DNA of 64,000 nt, taken from the NCBI RefSeq assembly GCF_003751605.1, contig NZ_RJVJ01000001.1, forward strand, positions 3,038,001 to 3,102,000, given 5' to 3'. The notes beneath the pieces are model-generated. The model worked only from the letters and a program-made list of their open reading frames with translations. It had not been told where the DNA came from and searched no databases. This stretch comes from Kitasatospora cineracea. GTDB taxonomy: Bacteria; Actinomycetota; Actinomycetes; Streptomycetales; Streptomycetaceae. Shown in pieces: positions 25,738-33,498 of this stretch; position 1 is the stretch's first letter; each line of letters begins with the position of its first letter. A program made the position numbers and the translations under genes.

Positions 25738-27375
25738 ATGAGCACGTTCGATCCGGGGGAGCCCGCGCCCGCCGAGGCGTTCGGCAGGAAGCCGCCGATG
25801 ACGCCCACCTTCGCCCGGCCCGGCACGCCCGCGGTACCCGCGTCCGCTCCGGCCGCCCCCGCCGTGCCCGCCGCTCCGGCGCCGGCCGGCAGCACCTGGG
25901 CGTCCCCGCCGGCGGTGCCGCCGCAGCCGACCGCGCGGGCGGCCACGGACGCGACCCGGTTCCTGTGCGCCGCCGTCCAGTTGGACGGGGCCCTGGGCAA
26001 CCGGGTGGTCGACGCCGTGCTCAAGGAGCCGTACCGGGCCGTCGCGTTCTCGCCGGGCGTCGACCTGGTCTGCGTCCTGCGGTACGCGCTGGCCGCGCAG
26101 GCCCGGCAGGCCACCGCCCGGGGCGTGCTGACCTGCGTCGTGCTGGTGCTGGTGCTGCCGCTGCTGCTGCAGGCGCCGCCCCCGGTGCCGCTGCCGGTGT
26201 TCGTCCTGCTGCTGCTCGCCGCGGCCTGGGCGACCGTGCTGACCGAACGGCTCGTCACGTTCTACGGGGTGCTGCGGCCCCGGCTGAGCCGGCACGCCTT
26301 CGACCCGGCCCGGGCGCCGCACGCCCAGCCGGCCGAGGAGAAGCTGCTGGGCGAGGTCGCCGCGCAGGACCGGCAGGGGAACGTCTCGGTCTTCGCCGGG
26401 TTCGACCCGTTCCTCGGCTACGGCAAGCTGGTCTCCCCGTGGAACTTCACCGTCGCGGTGGACCGGCCCGACGAACACTCCGACCAGGTCCTCCCGTTCA
26501 CGCTCGCGGAACTGAACACCGAGGTGACCGGCGTGCTGCGGGCCCTCGGACTGCCCGGGGTGACGGTCGCCGAACGGGTCTTCGTGAACGGCGCCGACCT
26601 CGCCCAGGGGCTCGACCCGGCGCTGCAACGGCTGCTGCTGCCCAGGCCCGACGGCCGGCCGCGGACCGACCTGCCCCCCGACACCCTCGACCGGCTGCGC
26701 GAGGACGGCGCGGGACGGGCCCGGCCCTACCTGCTGACCACGGTCTCCGGCTGGAGCGGCGAACTGGTGGTCGGCACCGTCACCCGGTTCTCGCTGAGTG
26801 CGGCCCGCGACCTGCTCTTCGTCGAGGGCGGCACCACCGTGCTCCCGCCGCTGCACCGCTGGTACCACCAGGTCGACCACCTGCTCGACCGCCCGACCTG
26901 GCGGCAGCTGCTCACCCTGCTCGGCACCTCGGCCGCCGCCGTGCCGGGCCGGCTGCTGGCCGCCCCCGCGGAGGTGCTGGGCCGGCTGGCCGAGGGGCTG
27001 GCCGCGCGCCGCAAGCAGCGCGAGCAGCTGCGCCGGATCGCGCTGGGGGCCTTCAACTACGGCGCCGAGCTGAGCATCCGGGAGGCGGCGGCCGAGCCCG
27101 GCTTCCACCGGTACTTCCAGCAGGTCGACAGCCAGATGTACACCAAGGTCGTCGAGCGCCGGGTGCTGGACGCGCTCACCGACTTCCTGACGGACCACCA
27201 GGTGGACGTCTCGGAGCTCCGGGAGCGCCAGAACGTGATCTACAACGGGGGGATCTTCACCTCCGGCAACGCCAACGTCAGCTTCGTCAACTCCCCGGTG
27301 GCCGCCGGTGCCGGCAGCCGGATCATGCGGCTGGCCGGCCGGGCCCCGGGCGGCGGGAAGAAGGAGGACAGATGA
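25738..27375 (+). CDS. Two-helix membrane protein with C-terminal Gly/Asn motif, unknown
   Basis: 545 residues, no recognised family. Residues 1-65 are Pro/Ala-rich. Two adjacent hydrophobic helices (about 129-145 and 150-168) suggest a hairpin anchor with both main parts in the cytosol. Residues 170-490 form a soluble region. Residues 502-524 carry a Gly/Asn/Val/Ala motif (NGGIFTSGNANVSFVNSPVA) that is repeated in the next protein, followed by a basic tail. ATG 25738 is chosen because codon use becomes typical only there; no good ribosome site is seen. First of five genes; its stop overlaps the next ATG. Inferred role: membrane receptor or platform for the downstream triad. Confidence 0.75.
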   Translation: MSTFDPGEPAPAEAFGRKPPMTPTFARPGTPAVPASAPAAPAVPAAPAPAGSTWASPPAVPPQPTARAATDATRFLCAAVQLDGALGNRVVDAVLKEPYRAVAFSPGVDLVCVLRYALAAQARQATARGVLTCVVLVLVLPLLLQAPPPVPLPVFVLLLLAAAWATVLTERLVTFYGVLRPRLSRHAFDPARAPHAQPAEEKLLGEVAAQDRQGNVSVFAGFDPFLGYGKLVSPWNFTVAVDRPDEHSDQVLPFTLAELNTEVTGVLRALGLPGVTVAERVFVNGADLAQGLDPALQRLLLPRPDGRPRTDLPPDTLDRLREDGAGRARPYLLTTVSGWSGELVVGTVTRFSLSAARDLLFVEGGTTVLPPLHRWYHQVDHLLDRPTWRQLLTLLGTSAAAVPGRLLAAPAEVLGRLAEGLAARRKQREQLRRIALGAFNYGAELSIREAAAEPGFHRYFQQVDSQMYTKVVERRVLDALTDFLTDHQVDVSELRERQNVIYNGGIFTSGNANVSFVNSPVAAGAGSRIMRLAGRAPGGGKKEDR

Positions 27376-27731
27376 CCGAGCAGCGCAACGTCACCGGCGG
27401 GCTGCACATCGGCGGCAACGCCCAGGTCACCATCACCGGCGCCGGGATCGCCGCGGGCCAGAACTCCTCGGCCACCGTCCACAACTCCGCGGTGGACGAG
27501 GAGGCCCTGGTCCGGCGGGTGCTGGCGCTGGTCGAGCAGCTGCGGCAGAGCGCCGAGCCCGCCACGGTGCGGGCCGCGGAGGAGCTCGGGCAGGAGGTGG
27601 CCGCGCCCGCCCGGCGCTGGGAGCGGGTACTGGCCTACCTGACCCGGGCCGGCCAGGGGGTGGCCGCCACCGCGGCGGTGGCCACCGAGATCCAGGGGCT
27701 GGAGCAGTCGGTCCGGGCCCTGCTGCAGTAG
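27372..27731 (+). CDS. 119-residue soluble protein sharing the Gly/Asn motif, unknown
   Basis: Starts with an ATGA overlap on the upstream stop, so it is translationally coupled. Residues 7-30 contain TGGLHIGGNAQVTITGAGIA then AGQNSSATVHN, which matches the C-terminal motif of the membrane protein position by position. Residues 38-119 are predicted helical with leucine spacing (EEALVRRVLALVEQLRQ, then EIQGLEQSVRALL), suggesting an oligomeric helical bundle. The layout (short beta-prone N-terminal motif plus helical domain) recalls bacterial amyloid-like signalling adaptors. This is inference; no family is recognised with certainty. Confidence 0.75.
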   Translation: MTEQRNVTGGLHIGGNAQVTITGAGIAAGQNSSATVHNSAVDEEALVRRVLALVEQLRQSAEPATVRAAEELGQEVAAPARRWERVLAYLTRAGQGVAATAAVATEIQGLEQSVRALLQ

Positions 27732-27797
27732 CGCCCGCCGGGCAACGGCCCGGGACGGGAAACCGAGTGTCGCACGGGCGACGTGAAGGGGGAGACG

Positions 27798-28478
27798 GTG
27801 GCCGAGACCAGGGGTGTGCTGTTGCCCGCCTACGTGCTGGCCGACGAGTCGGCCTCGATGGGCCCCTACCGCAAGGAGCTGTCCGACGGCCTGGTCTCGC
27901 TCTGCGAGGGACTGCGGGCCGAACCGATGATCGCCGCGAAGCTGCGGCTGGCCGTGCTCGGCTTCTCCGACACCGTGCAGGTCCGGCTCGCGGTCGCCGA
28001 CATGCGCACCGAGACCACCCTGCCCGAGGTGGTCATCCGGGGCTCGACCCGGTACGGGGCGGTCTTCGAGGACCTGCTGCAGCGCATCCCCACCGACGTG
28101 CAGTGGCTGCGCGGCCAGGGCTACAAGGTGCACCGCCCGGTGGTGTTCTTCCTCAGCGACGGCCAGCCCACCGACGGCAGCGGCTGGCGGCGCGCGCACG
28201 GCGAACTCGTCGACCGGACCCGCACCCCCACCGCCCCCAACATCATCGCCTGCGGCATCGGCGACGCCCAGGCCCGGACCATGCTGGAGGTCGCCACCCG
28301 GCAGGAGTTCGCCTTCGTGGCCCGGTCCGGGACGGACATCGGCCAGGCCATCGCCGAGTTCTTCCAGTCGCTCACCGCCAGCCTGGTCGCCTCCGGCCAC
28401 GCGCTGAACTCCGCCGAGCCGCAGCTGGTGGTCAACCGGCCGGACCGGTTCACCATGGCCATCGACGAGGTCGGCTAG
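27798..28478 (+). CDS. TerY-like von Willebrand factor A protein
   Basis: 226 residues, a single vWA domain with a complete metal site: DESAS (Asp16, Ser18, Ser20), a Thr in GSTRYGAVF and SDGQPTDG (about residue 119-126), the last being a hallmark of TerY proteins. GTG 27798 has AAGGGGG five bases upstream and is preferred to GTG 27783. It is followed by a PP2C phosphatase and a protein kinase with overlapping ends, the three-gene set known as the TerY phosphorylation triad. It should act as the metal-dependent scaffold or kinase target. Its stop shares a G with the next start. Confidence 0.9.
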   Translation: MAETRGVLLPAYVLADESASMGPYRKELSDGLVSLCEGLRAEPMIAAKLRLAVLGFSDTVQVRLAVADMRTETTLPEVVIRGSTRYGAVFEDLLQRIPTDVQWLRGQGYKVHRPVVFFLSDGQPTDGSGWRRAHGELVDRTRTPTAPNIIACGIGDAQARTMLEVATRQEFAFVARSGTDIGQAIAEFFQSLTASLVASGHALNSAEPQLVVNRPDRFTMAIDEVG

Positions 28479-29461
28479 TGGGTCCGCACGGGGGCGGCGG
28501 CACCCCCGCGCCGCTCCCGCCGCCGTCGCTCCCGCCACCACCGCCCCAGTCCCCGCCGGCCGGGCCGCCACCGGCCGGGCCGCCGCCCTGGCAGCGGATC
28601 GCGGTCGGCACGCCCGGGGTCGAGTTCGAGCCCCGGCCCCCCGGCGAGGACGCCTACGACGTGCCCGACACCGAGTGCGACGGCTGGTCCACCGCCGAGT
28701 TCACCCTGCGGCTGGCCTCGGTCCGCGGCGCCCAGCACCGCTACTACCGCCGCCCCCGGCAGGACGCCGCCCGGGCCGTCCCGCACGGGGACAGCGGCGC
28801 GGTGGCGTTCGCCGTCGCCGACGGCGTCTCCAGCGCCACCCGGGCCGAGCGCGGCGCCGCCGAGGCGTGCCGGGCCGCCCTGGAGCGGATCCTGCTCCAA
28901 CTCGCCTGGAGCCCGGCCGCGCTCGACCACCGCGACGTGGCCGGGCACGCCGCCGAGCGGCTGCACCGGCTGGCCCGGGCCCGGCTGCGCCGCGCCGACC
29001 CGTCCCCGGCCGAGGTCGCCGGCCTGTACGCGACCACGCTGGTCGCGGGCCTGGTCCGGCCGGACCCGGCCGGACCGGTCGTCGAACTGTTCCGGATCGG
29101 GGACTCGGACGCCTGGCTGCTCGACCCGCACCGGGGCGGCTACCGGCCGCTGTTCCCGTCGAAGACCGGCGCGGACACCCTGCTGGTCTCCAACGAGGTC
29201 CGGCCGCTGCCCAGCGTCCCCGACCCGCTCGAACAGGCCACCGTCCGGCTGGCGCCGGGCCAGGTGCTGCTGGTCGGCACCGACGGCTTCGGCGACCCGC
29301 TGGGGGACGGGGACGGCCAGGTCGGCGCCCTGTTCGCCCGTCAACTCGCCACGCCCCCCTCGCCGTTGTGGCTCGCCCAGGTGCTGGACTTCTCCCGGGA
29401 GACCTTCGACGACGACCGGACCCTGCTCGCCCTCTGGCGGCGCGACCCGGCGGCGCGGTGA
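28478..29461 (+). CDS. PP2C-family protein phosphatase of the TerY triad
   Basis: 327 residues. Residues about 8-40 are a Pro-rich, flexible stretch; the phosphatase domain follows from about 70. Metal-binding and catalytic Asp residues are in AFAVADGVSSATRAERGA, RIGDSDAWLL, VGTDGFGDPLGD and DDRTLLALW. Its GTG start overlaps the vWA stop (TAGTG) and its stop overlaps the kinase start (GTGA), so the three proteins are made together. It probably reverses phosphorylation done by the neighbouring kinase. Confidence 0.9.
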   Translation: MGPHGGGGTPAPLPPPSLPPPPPQSPPAGPPPAGPPPWQRIAVGTPGVEFEPRPPGEDAYDVPDTECDGWSTAEFTLRLASVRGAQHRYYRRPRQDAARAVPHGDSGAVAFAVADGVSSATRAERGAAEACRAALERILLQLAWSPAALDHRDVAGHAAERLHRLARARLRRADPSPAEVAGLYATTLVAGLVRPDPAGPVVELFRIGDSDAWLLDPHRGGYRPLFPSKTGADTLLVSNEVRPLPSVPDPLEQATVRLAPGQVLLVGTDGFGDPLGDGDGQVGALFARQLATPPSPLWLAQVLDFSRETFDDDRTLLALWRRDPAAR

Positions 29462-31182
29462 GCACCGCCCCCGGCGGCTCCGTCGACCACGCCGCCCTGG
29501 TCCTGGACCGGCGGCTGGGCCAGGGCGGCCAGGGCGTCGTCCACGCGGTGACCAACCGGAGGATCAACCGGGCCGCCGCCGACGGCGGTTGGGACGTGGT
29601 CTACAAGGAGTACGCGCCGGAGCTGCTCGCCGCGCTCGACACCGCCGCACTGACCGCCATGGTCGGCCTGCTCGGCGAACTGGACGGCGACGAGGGCCGG
29701 TGGCTGTGCGAGAAGGCCGCCTGGCCGGCCGCGGTGGTCCGCCGGGCGGGCGCGGTCAGCGGGTTCCTGATGCGCTCCGCCCCCGACCGCTTCCGGTTCG
29801 ACTTCCGCAGCCTGCGCGGCCCGTCCGGCGGCACCCGGCGGCTGGCCAACCTCGAGTTCCTGCTCAACGACGACGCGTACGTGGCCGGCATCGGACTTAC
29901 CGTCAGCGAACGCGACCGCCTGCTGCTGCTGGCCGACCTGGCCGGCACGCTCGAACGGCTGCACCGGCTCGGCATCGCGGTCGGCGACCTCTCCCCGAAG
30001 AACCTGCTGTTCGCCGCCGACGGCCGGCCCGAGTGCTTCCTGATCGACTGCGACGCGATGCGGCTGCGCGGAGCCAGCGTCCTCCCGCAGGCCGAGACGC
30101 CGGACTGGGCGCTGCCGCCCGGTGAGGAGAAGGCCACCCCGGCCGGGGACGCCCACAAGCTCGCGCTGCTCGCCGTCCGGCTGATCGCCCGCGACCAGGG
30201 CAGCACCGACCCCGCCGCGCTGGCCGCGCTGAGCCCGGCCCTCGGCGACCTGGCCCGCCGCGGCCTCGACCCCGACCCGCAGCGGCGGCCGGCCCCGGGC
30301 GAGTGGGCCGAGCACCTCCGGGCCGCCGCCGAGACCGCCTCGACCACCCCCGCCACCGCCCCCGCCACCGCCCCCGGGCCCGCGCCGGCCCCCGCACCCG
30401 CGCCCGTTCCGGGGTCCGCCCCGAAGCCCGGGCGGCTGCGGGCCGCCGCCCCGGCCCTCGTCCTGGTCACGCTGCTCGCGGGCTTCCTCCTCCTGGTCGC
30501 CCAGCCCTGGAAGGACACCGGCCGCAGCGCGACGCCCACCTACAGCTACACCCCGTCCCCGACCCCGACCCCCACCCCGTCGCCGAGCCCCTCCCCGACC
30601 CCCACCCCGTCGGAGGAGAGCACCCCGGCCTTCGACCCCGCCTCGCTGGACCTCGCGCGGACCGACGGCACCCCGCTGACCGCGAACGCGCTGCTCCCGA
30701 CGTCCTTCACCGACGCCAAGGGCGTGGAGTACACCCGCAACAGCGGCTCGGCCCAGGGCTGCCTGGACAGCACCATCGCGGACAACGTCAGGACGGTGCT
30801 GAGCCGGGCTGGCTGCGACCAGCAGGTGGTCGGGACGTACACCGACTCCGAGGACCGGATCATGGTGGTGGTCCTGGTGATCCCGCTCGCCGACCGGAAG
30901 ACCGCCGAGGACGCCGACGACGCCCTGGCCGGGGCCTCCACCACGGACTGGGGCTTCTGGTGCCCGAAGACCGGCCCCGGCTCCGAACTCTGCGACAGCG
31001 GCACGGACCTCACCGGCGCCACCCAGAGCGGCTACCGCGGCCACCACCACCGCTACCTGCTGCACTCGCTGGCGATCTACCTCAGCCTCGGCAGCGACAG
31101 CAGCCTCGAGGAGTGGACGAAGGCCGCGGCCGACGCCGCAATCGACGAGGCCGGCCCGTCGAACTACCCGGGCAACCGGTGA
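29458..31182 (+). CDS. Membrane-anchored protein kinase of the TerY triad with outside domain
   Basis: 574 residues. The kinase domain (about 12-285) has glycine loop LGQGGQGVV (20-28), Lys50 in VVYKEYA, catalytic loop GDLSPKN (Asp177, Asn182) and metal site IDCDAM (Asp197). A Pro/Ala linker (about 290-325) leads to one helix (about 331-350), a Thr/Pro/Ser linker, and an extracytoplasmic domain of roughly 185 residues with four Cys, probably disulphide-bonded. TerY-triad kinases are usually soluble, so the anchor and outside domain are unusual and suggest sensing of an external or envelope signal. GTG start overlaps the phosphatase stop. Confidence 0.88.
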   Translation: MSTAPGGSVDHAALVLDRRLGQGGQGVVHAVTNRRINRAAADGGWDVVYKEYAPELLAALDTAALTAMVGLLGELDGDEGRWLCEKAAWPAAVVRRAGAVSGFLMRSAPDRFRFDFRSLRGPSGGTRRLANLEFLLNDDAYVAGIGLTVSERDRLLLLADLAGTLERLHRLGIAVGDLSPKNLLFAADGRPECFLIDCDAMRLRGASVLPQAETPDWALPPGEEKATPAGDAHKLALLAVRLIARDQGSTDPAALAALSPALGDLARRGLDPDPQRRPAPGEWAEHLRAAAETASTTPATAPATAPGPAPAPAPAPVPGSAPKPGRLRAAAPALVLVTLLAGFLLLVAQPWKDTGRSATPTYSYTPSPTPTPTPSPSPSPTPTPSEESTPAFDPASLDLARTDGTPLTANALLPTSFTDAKGVEYTRNSGSAQGCLDSTIADNVRTVLSRAGCDQQVVGTYTDSEDRIMVVVLVIPLADRKTAEDADDALAGASTTDWGFWCPKTGPGSELCDSGTDLTGATQSGYRGHHHRYLLHSLAIYLSLGSDSSLEEWTKAAADAAIDEAGPSNYPGNR

Positions 31183-31327
31183 CCCCCCGCCGCCGCCCCC
31201 GTCGGCCGATCTGTGCCACCGAAGCCGGACCGACGCCGTTCGGCGAAGGGGAAGCCGGACCGACCGGGGCGGGTGCGCGCGCAGTGGGGGCCACCGGATT
31301 CCCGGGCGGTCGGGCCGTCGTGCTCAC

Positions 31328-31333
31328 TAGGAT
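31328..31333 (+). promoter_or_regulatory. -10 box giving a leaderless mRNA
   Basis: TAGGAT ends six bases before the ATG of the small lipoprotein gene. This indicates that the gene has its own promoter and need not be part of the upstream triad operon. Confidence 0.6.
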
Positions 31334-31339
31334 CGACCC

Positions 31340-31729
31340 ATGACCAGCCGACGTCAGCTGATACTCCGTCTGTTACTGCCGCTGCCACTGCTGTTGGCGT
31401 CATCGCTCTCCCTGGCGGCCTGCACTTCGACGCCCTCCAAGGCCACGGTGGCGGCGCGCGGGTTCGCCAAGTCCGCCTGCGCCTCCCTGCGGCAGCTGAC
31501 CGACCAGCTCGCCCTCCCCCGGCCGTCGGACCCGGCCGACCCCTACTACCGGACCGCCGAGCAGTACCTGGACACGGCGGCCAACCGCGCCGCCGACGCG
31601 GCTCAACAGGACCACGGCTACCAGGAGTTCGCCGACACCCTGCACCGGGCGGCCGTGACCTGGCAGGTCACCTTCACGCTGGACGAGGCCGAGCCGCTGA
31701 TCCAGCAGGCGTGGAAGCAGAAGTGCTGA
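31340..31729 (+). CDS. Small lipoprotein, unknown function
   Basis: 129 residues. A signal peptide with twin-Arg-like start (MTSRRQ), a Leu-rich core and lipobox LAAC puts the lipidated Cys at position 28. The mature part of about 100 residues is mostly helical (VAARGFAKSACASLRQLTDQ, YLDTAANRAADAAQQ) and has two further Cys. It is anchored on the outer face of the membrane. It lies 157 bases downstream of the triad kinase, whose ectodomain is also outside; a link is possible but its own -10 box argues for independent expression. Confidence 0.85.
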   Translation: MTSRRQLILRLLLPLPLLLASSLSLAACTSTPSKATVAARGFAKSACASLRQLTDQLALPRPSDPADPYYRTAEQYLDTAANRAADAAQQDHGYQEFADTLHRAAVTWQVTFTLDEAEPLIQQAWKQKC

Positions 31730-32157
31730 CGCTCCCGAGGTGAGCCCGGTCGGGGTGCGGATCACCTGGTGCGCCTGTTCGTCCGGCTGACCTGCCGCTG
31801 CCCCTTCCGGCCCCTCGGGCCGGACCCCCGGTGCGCGGACCACTGCTCCGGGCGGGAGTTCATCACGGGCCGTGACCGGCGGGAACGCGCGGCATGCGGG
31901 TCCCCGGCGGCCCGCCCCGGGCCGTCCCGCGCCCGCGAGCGCTCTTCGGGAACCCGCCGGCGAGGAGCGGTCCTCCGACGAGCCCGACTCCGGGGCGCCC
32001 GGCTCAAGCCCCTGCCGGTCCGGCTCCCCGGTCACGGGCCGTCGACGGCCGACTGTCGGAACGGCATTGCCATCCGATAGTTAGCGATATATCGTCGAAG
32101 TATCGAGATGCTTCGTTCAGTGGAGCATCCACTCCTCTGGGAAGACAGGTGTCCGTC
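31730..32157 (+). other. Intergenic region with a possible broken small gene
   Basis: From a GTG at 31769 about 40 codons (MRLFVRLTCRCPFRPLG...) have almost all G/C third positions and five Cys, then codon use decays. A different frame becomes coding-like at about 31970-32040 (EPAGEERSSDEPDSG). This pattern suggests a roughly 100-codon gene disrupted by a frameshift, or chance. No ribosome site is convincing. The last 75 bases form the AT-richer PadR promoter. Confidence 0.3.
32085..32094 (+). promoter_or_regulatory. Operator-like palindrome upstream of the PadR gene
   Basis: CGATATATCG is a perfect 10-bp palindrome flanked by further CGATA/TATCG half-sites at 32074 and 32101, in a local AT-rich promoter region 64 bases before the PadR start. 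PadR proteins commonly repress their own genes from such sites. Confidence 0.5.
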
Positions 32158-32838
32158 ATGCGGTACGACAAGCGTTTTGGTGGAGAAGGCCGGCGTCGCT
32201 GGGCCGAGGGCCCGGGGCGGCCGGGGCGCGCGGGGATGCCCGGCGAGGGCGTCGACGAGTTCGAGGGGCGGGCGGCGTTCGGGCCGTTCGGCGCGCCGGG
32301 GCGGCCGATGCCGCCGTTCGGGCCGGGGTTCGGGCCGCGCGGCCGGGGGTTCGGCGGGCACGGTCCGCGGGGGCACGGGGGCGGTCGGCGGGGCGGCCGG
32401 GCCAGGCGCGGTGACGTGCGGGCCTCACTGCTCGCGCTGCTGCGGGAGCGTCCGATGCACGGCTACGAGATGATCACCGAGATCGGCGAGCGGACCGGCG
32501 GGGTCTGGCGCCCCAGCCCCGGGTCGGTCTACCCGACGCTCCAGCTGCTGGAGGAGGAGGGGCTGGTCAAGGCCAACGAGGAGTCCGGCAAGAAGCTGTT
32601 CGAACTGACCGAGCAGGGCCGGGCCGAGGCCGAGCAGAACAGCCCGTCCCCGTGGGACGAGGCCGGCCGGCGGGACGACTGGGAGGCCGTGCAGGAGGTC
32701 GGCGCCGCGCTCGCGGCGGTGGACCACGCGGTGCGGCAGGTCATGACGACCGGCACCGAGGAGCAGCGGACCAAGGGCCTCGCGGTGCTGGCCGAGACGA
32801 AGAAGAAGCTGTACCTGATCCTGGCCGAGGAGGACTGA
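32158..32838 (+). CDS. PadR-family transcription regulator with Gly/Phe-rich N-terminal extension
   Basis: 226 residues. The PadR winged helix occupies about 82-160: RRGDVRASLLALLRERPMHG, YEMITEIGERTGGVWRPSPG and SVYPTLQLLEEEGLV, followed by a helical dimerisation tail. Residues 1-80 are low-complexity, rich in Gly, Arg, Phe and Pro (FGPFGAPGRPMPPFGPGFG), longer than in most PadR proteins and likely disordered. ATG at 32158 after a weak AGG. No obvious target gene is adjacent; autoregulation through the upstream palindrome is likely. Confidence 0.92.
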   Translation: MRYDKRFGGEGRRRWAEGPGRPGRAGMPGEGVDEFEGRAAFGPFGAPGRPMPPFGPGFGPRGRGFGGHGPRGHGGGRRGGRARRGDVRASLLALLRERPMHGYEMITEIGERTGGVWRPSPGSVYPTLQLLEEEGLVKANEESGKKLFELTEQGRAEAEQNSPSPWDEAGRRDDWEAVQEVGAALAAVDHAVRQVMTTGTEEQRTKGLAVLAETKKKLYLILAEED

Positions 32839-32866
32839 CCCCCTCGGGGCCGGGGCTGACGACCGG

Positions 32867-33082
32867 TCAGGCGTCGGTGTCGTACTCGTAGCGCCAGCGG
32901 TAGCGCCCCTTGGGCCCGTACTCCTTGGCGCGCCGGTAGACCAGGACGGTCGCCGGGGTGTCCCCGTGCGCGGGGACGGGCACCCGGTAGACCTTGGGGA
33001 CGCTGTGCATCATGCCCAGCAGGACCGGCAGGACCCGGCCGTCCAGCGGGCCCCCGGAGAACTCGGTGTCGGCGCTCTTCAC
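32867..33082 (-). CDS. Conserved-looking 71-residue hypothetical protein
   Basis: 71 residues from a GTG at 33082 (MKSADTEFSGGPLDGRVLPVLLG), with codon use typical of genes. The pattern GGPLDGRVLPV near the start and a C-terminal YRWRYEYDTDA resemble small streptomycete proteins in which SGGPLDG is common. No signal or membrane segment. A longer frame from 33187 exists but its added part is Pro/Arg-rich and unlike coding sequence. It converges with the PadR gene with 28 bases between them. Function unknown. Confidence 0.7.
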   Translation of the reverse strand: MKSADTEFSGGPLDGRVLPVLLGMMHSVPKVYRVPVPAHGDTPATVLVYRRAKEYGPKGRYRWRYEYDTDA

Positions 33083-33498
33083 CCGACCAGGGTAGGCGCG
33101 GCGCGGGCGGGGCGGAGCGGGCGGGTGTGTCCGTTCCGGAACGGGCGTGTGGAGCGGGTGTGACGGGGGCGGCACGCCCCCGGTCATCCGGAGGGCTCCG
33201 GGAGCCTTATCCTGCTACGTACGCCCCCGGGGTCCACCCCGGGTCCGCGGGCCCGTACGGGCCGGGTGGGGCGCGCCGTGGTGCGCCCGCCCGGCGGGCG
33301 CGACTCTCGTCCCCCGTACCCGACCCCGGACGTCGGCCGCCCGGAGACCCCGGCCCGGTCGGCGGCAGGACGCCCCCGCGCGCGGTGCACCCCCTCGGGA
33401 AGCAGCGAGCGGCTCCGTGCGTTGGCGTCGGTTGTTGCGTCGGTGGCCGTGCCGTACCTGGCACGGCAGCTCAGGCAGGTGCGTGCGGAAGGGGCCAG
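33083..33498. other. Intergenic region upstream of the Prim-Pol-like gene
   Basis: No gene is supported; open frames here are rich in Arg, Pro and Gly with flat codon usage. It contains a GGGGGCG/CGCCCCC hairpin near 33165-33180, a GGCTCC/GGAGCC hairpin near 33195, and TATCCT as a possible -10 box near 33210. If that promoter is used, the leader would be almost 290 bases long. Confidence 0.4.

Noticed and set aside
33083..33464. c-di-AMP or other known riboswitch upstream of the Prim-Pol-like gene
   Set aside because: Local hairpins exist but I recognise no conserved riboswitch core.
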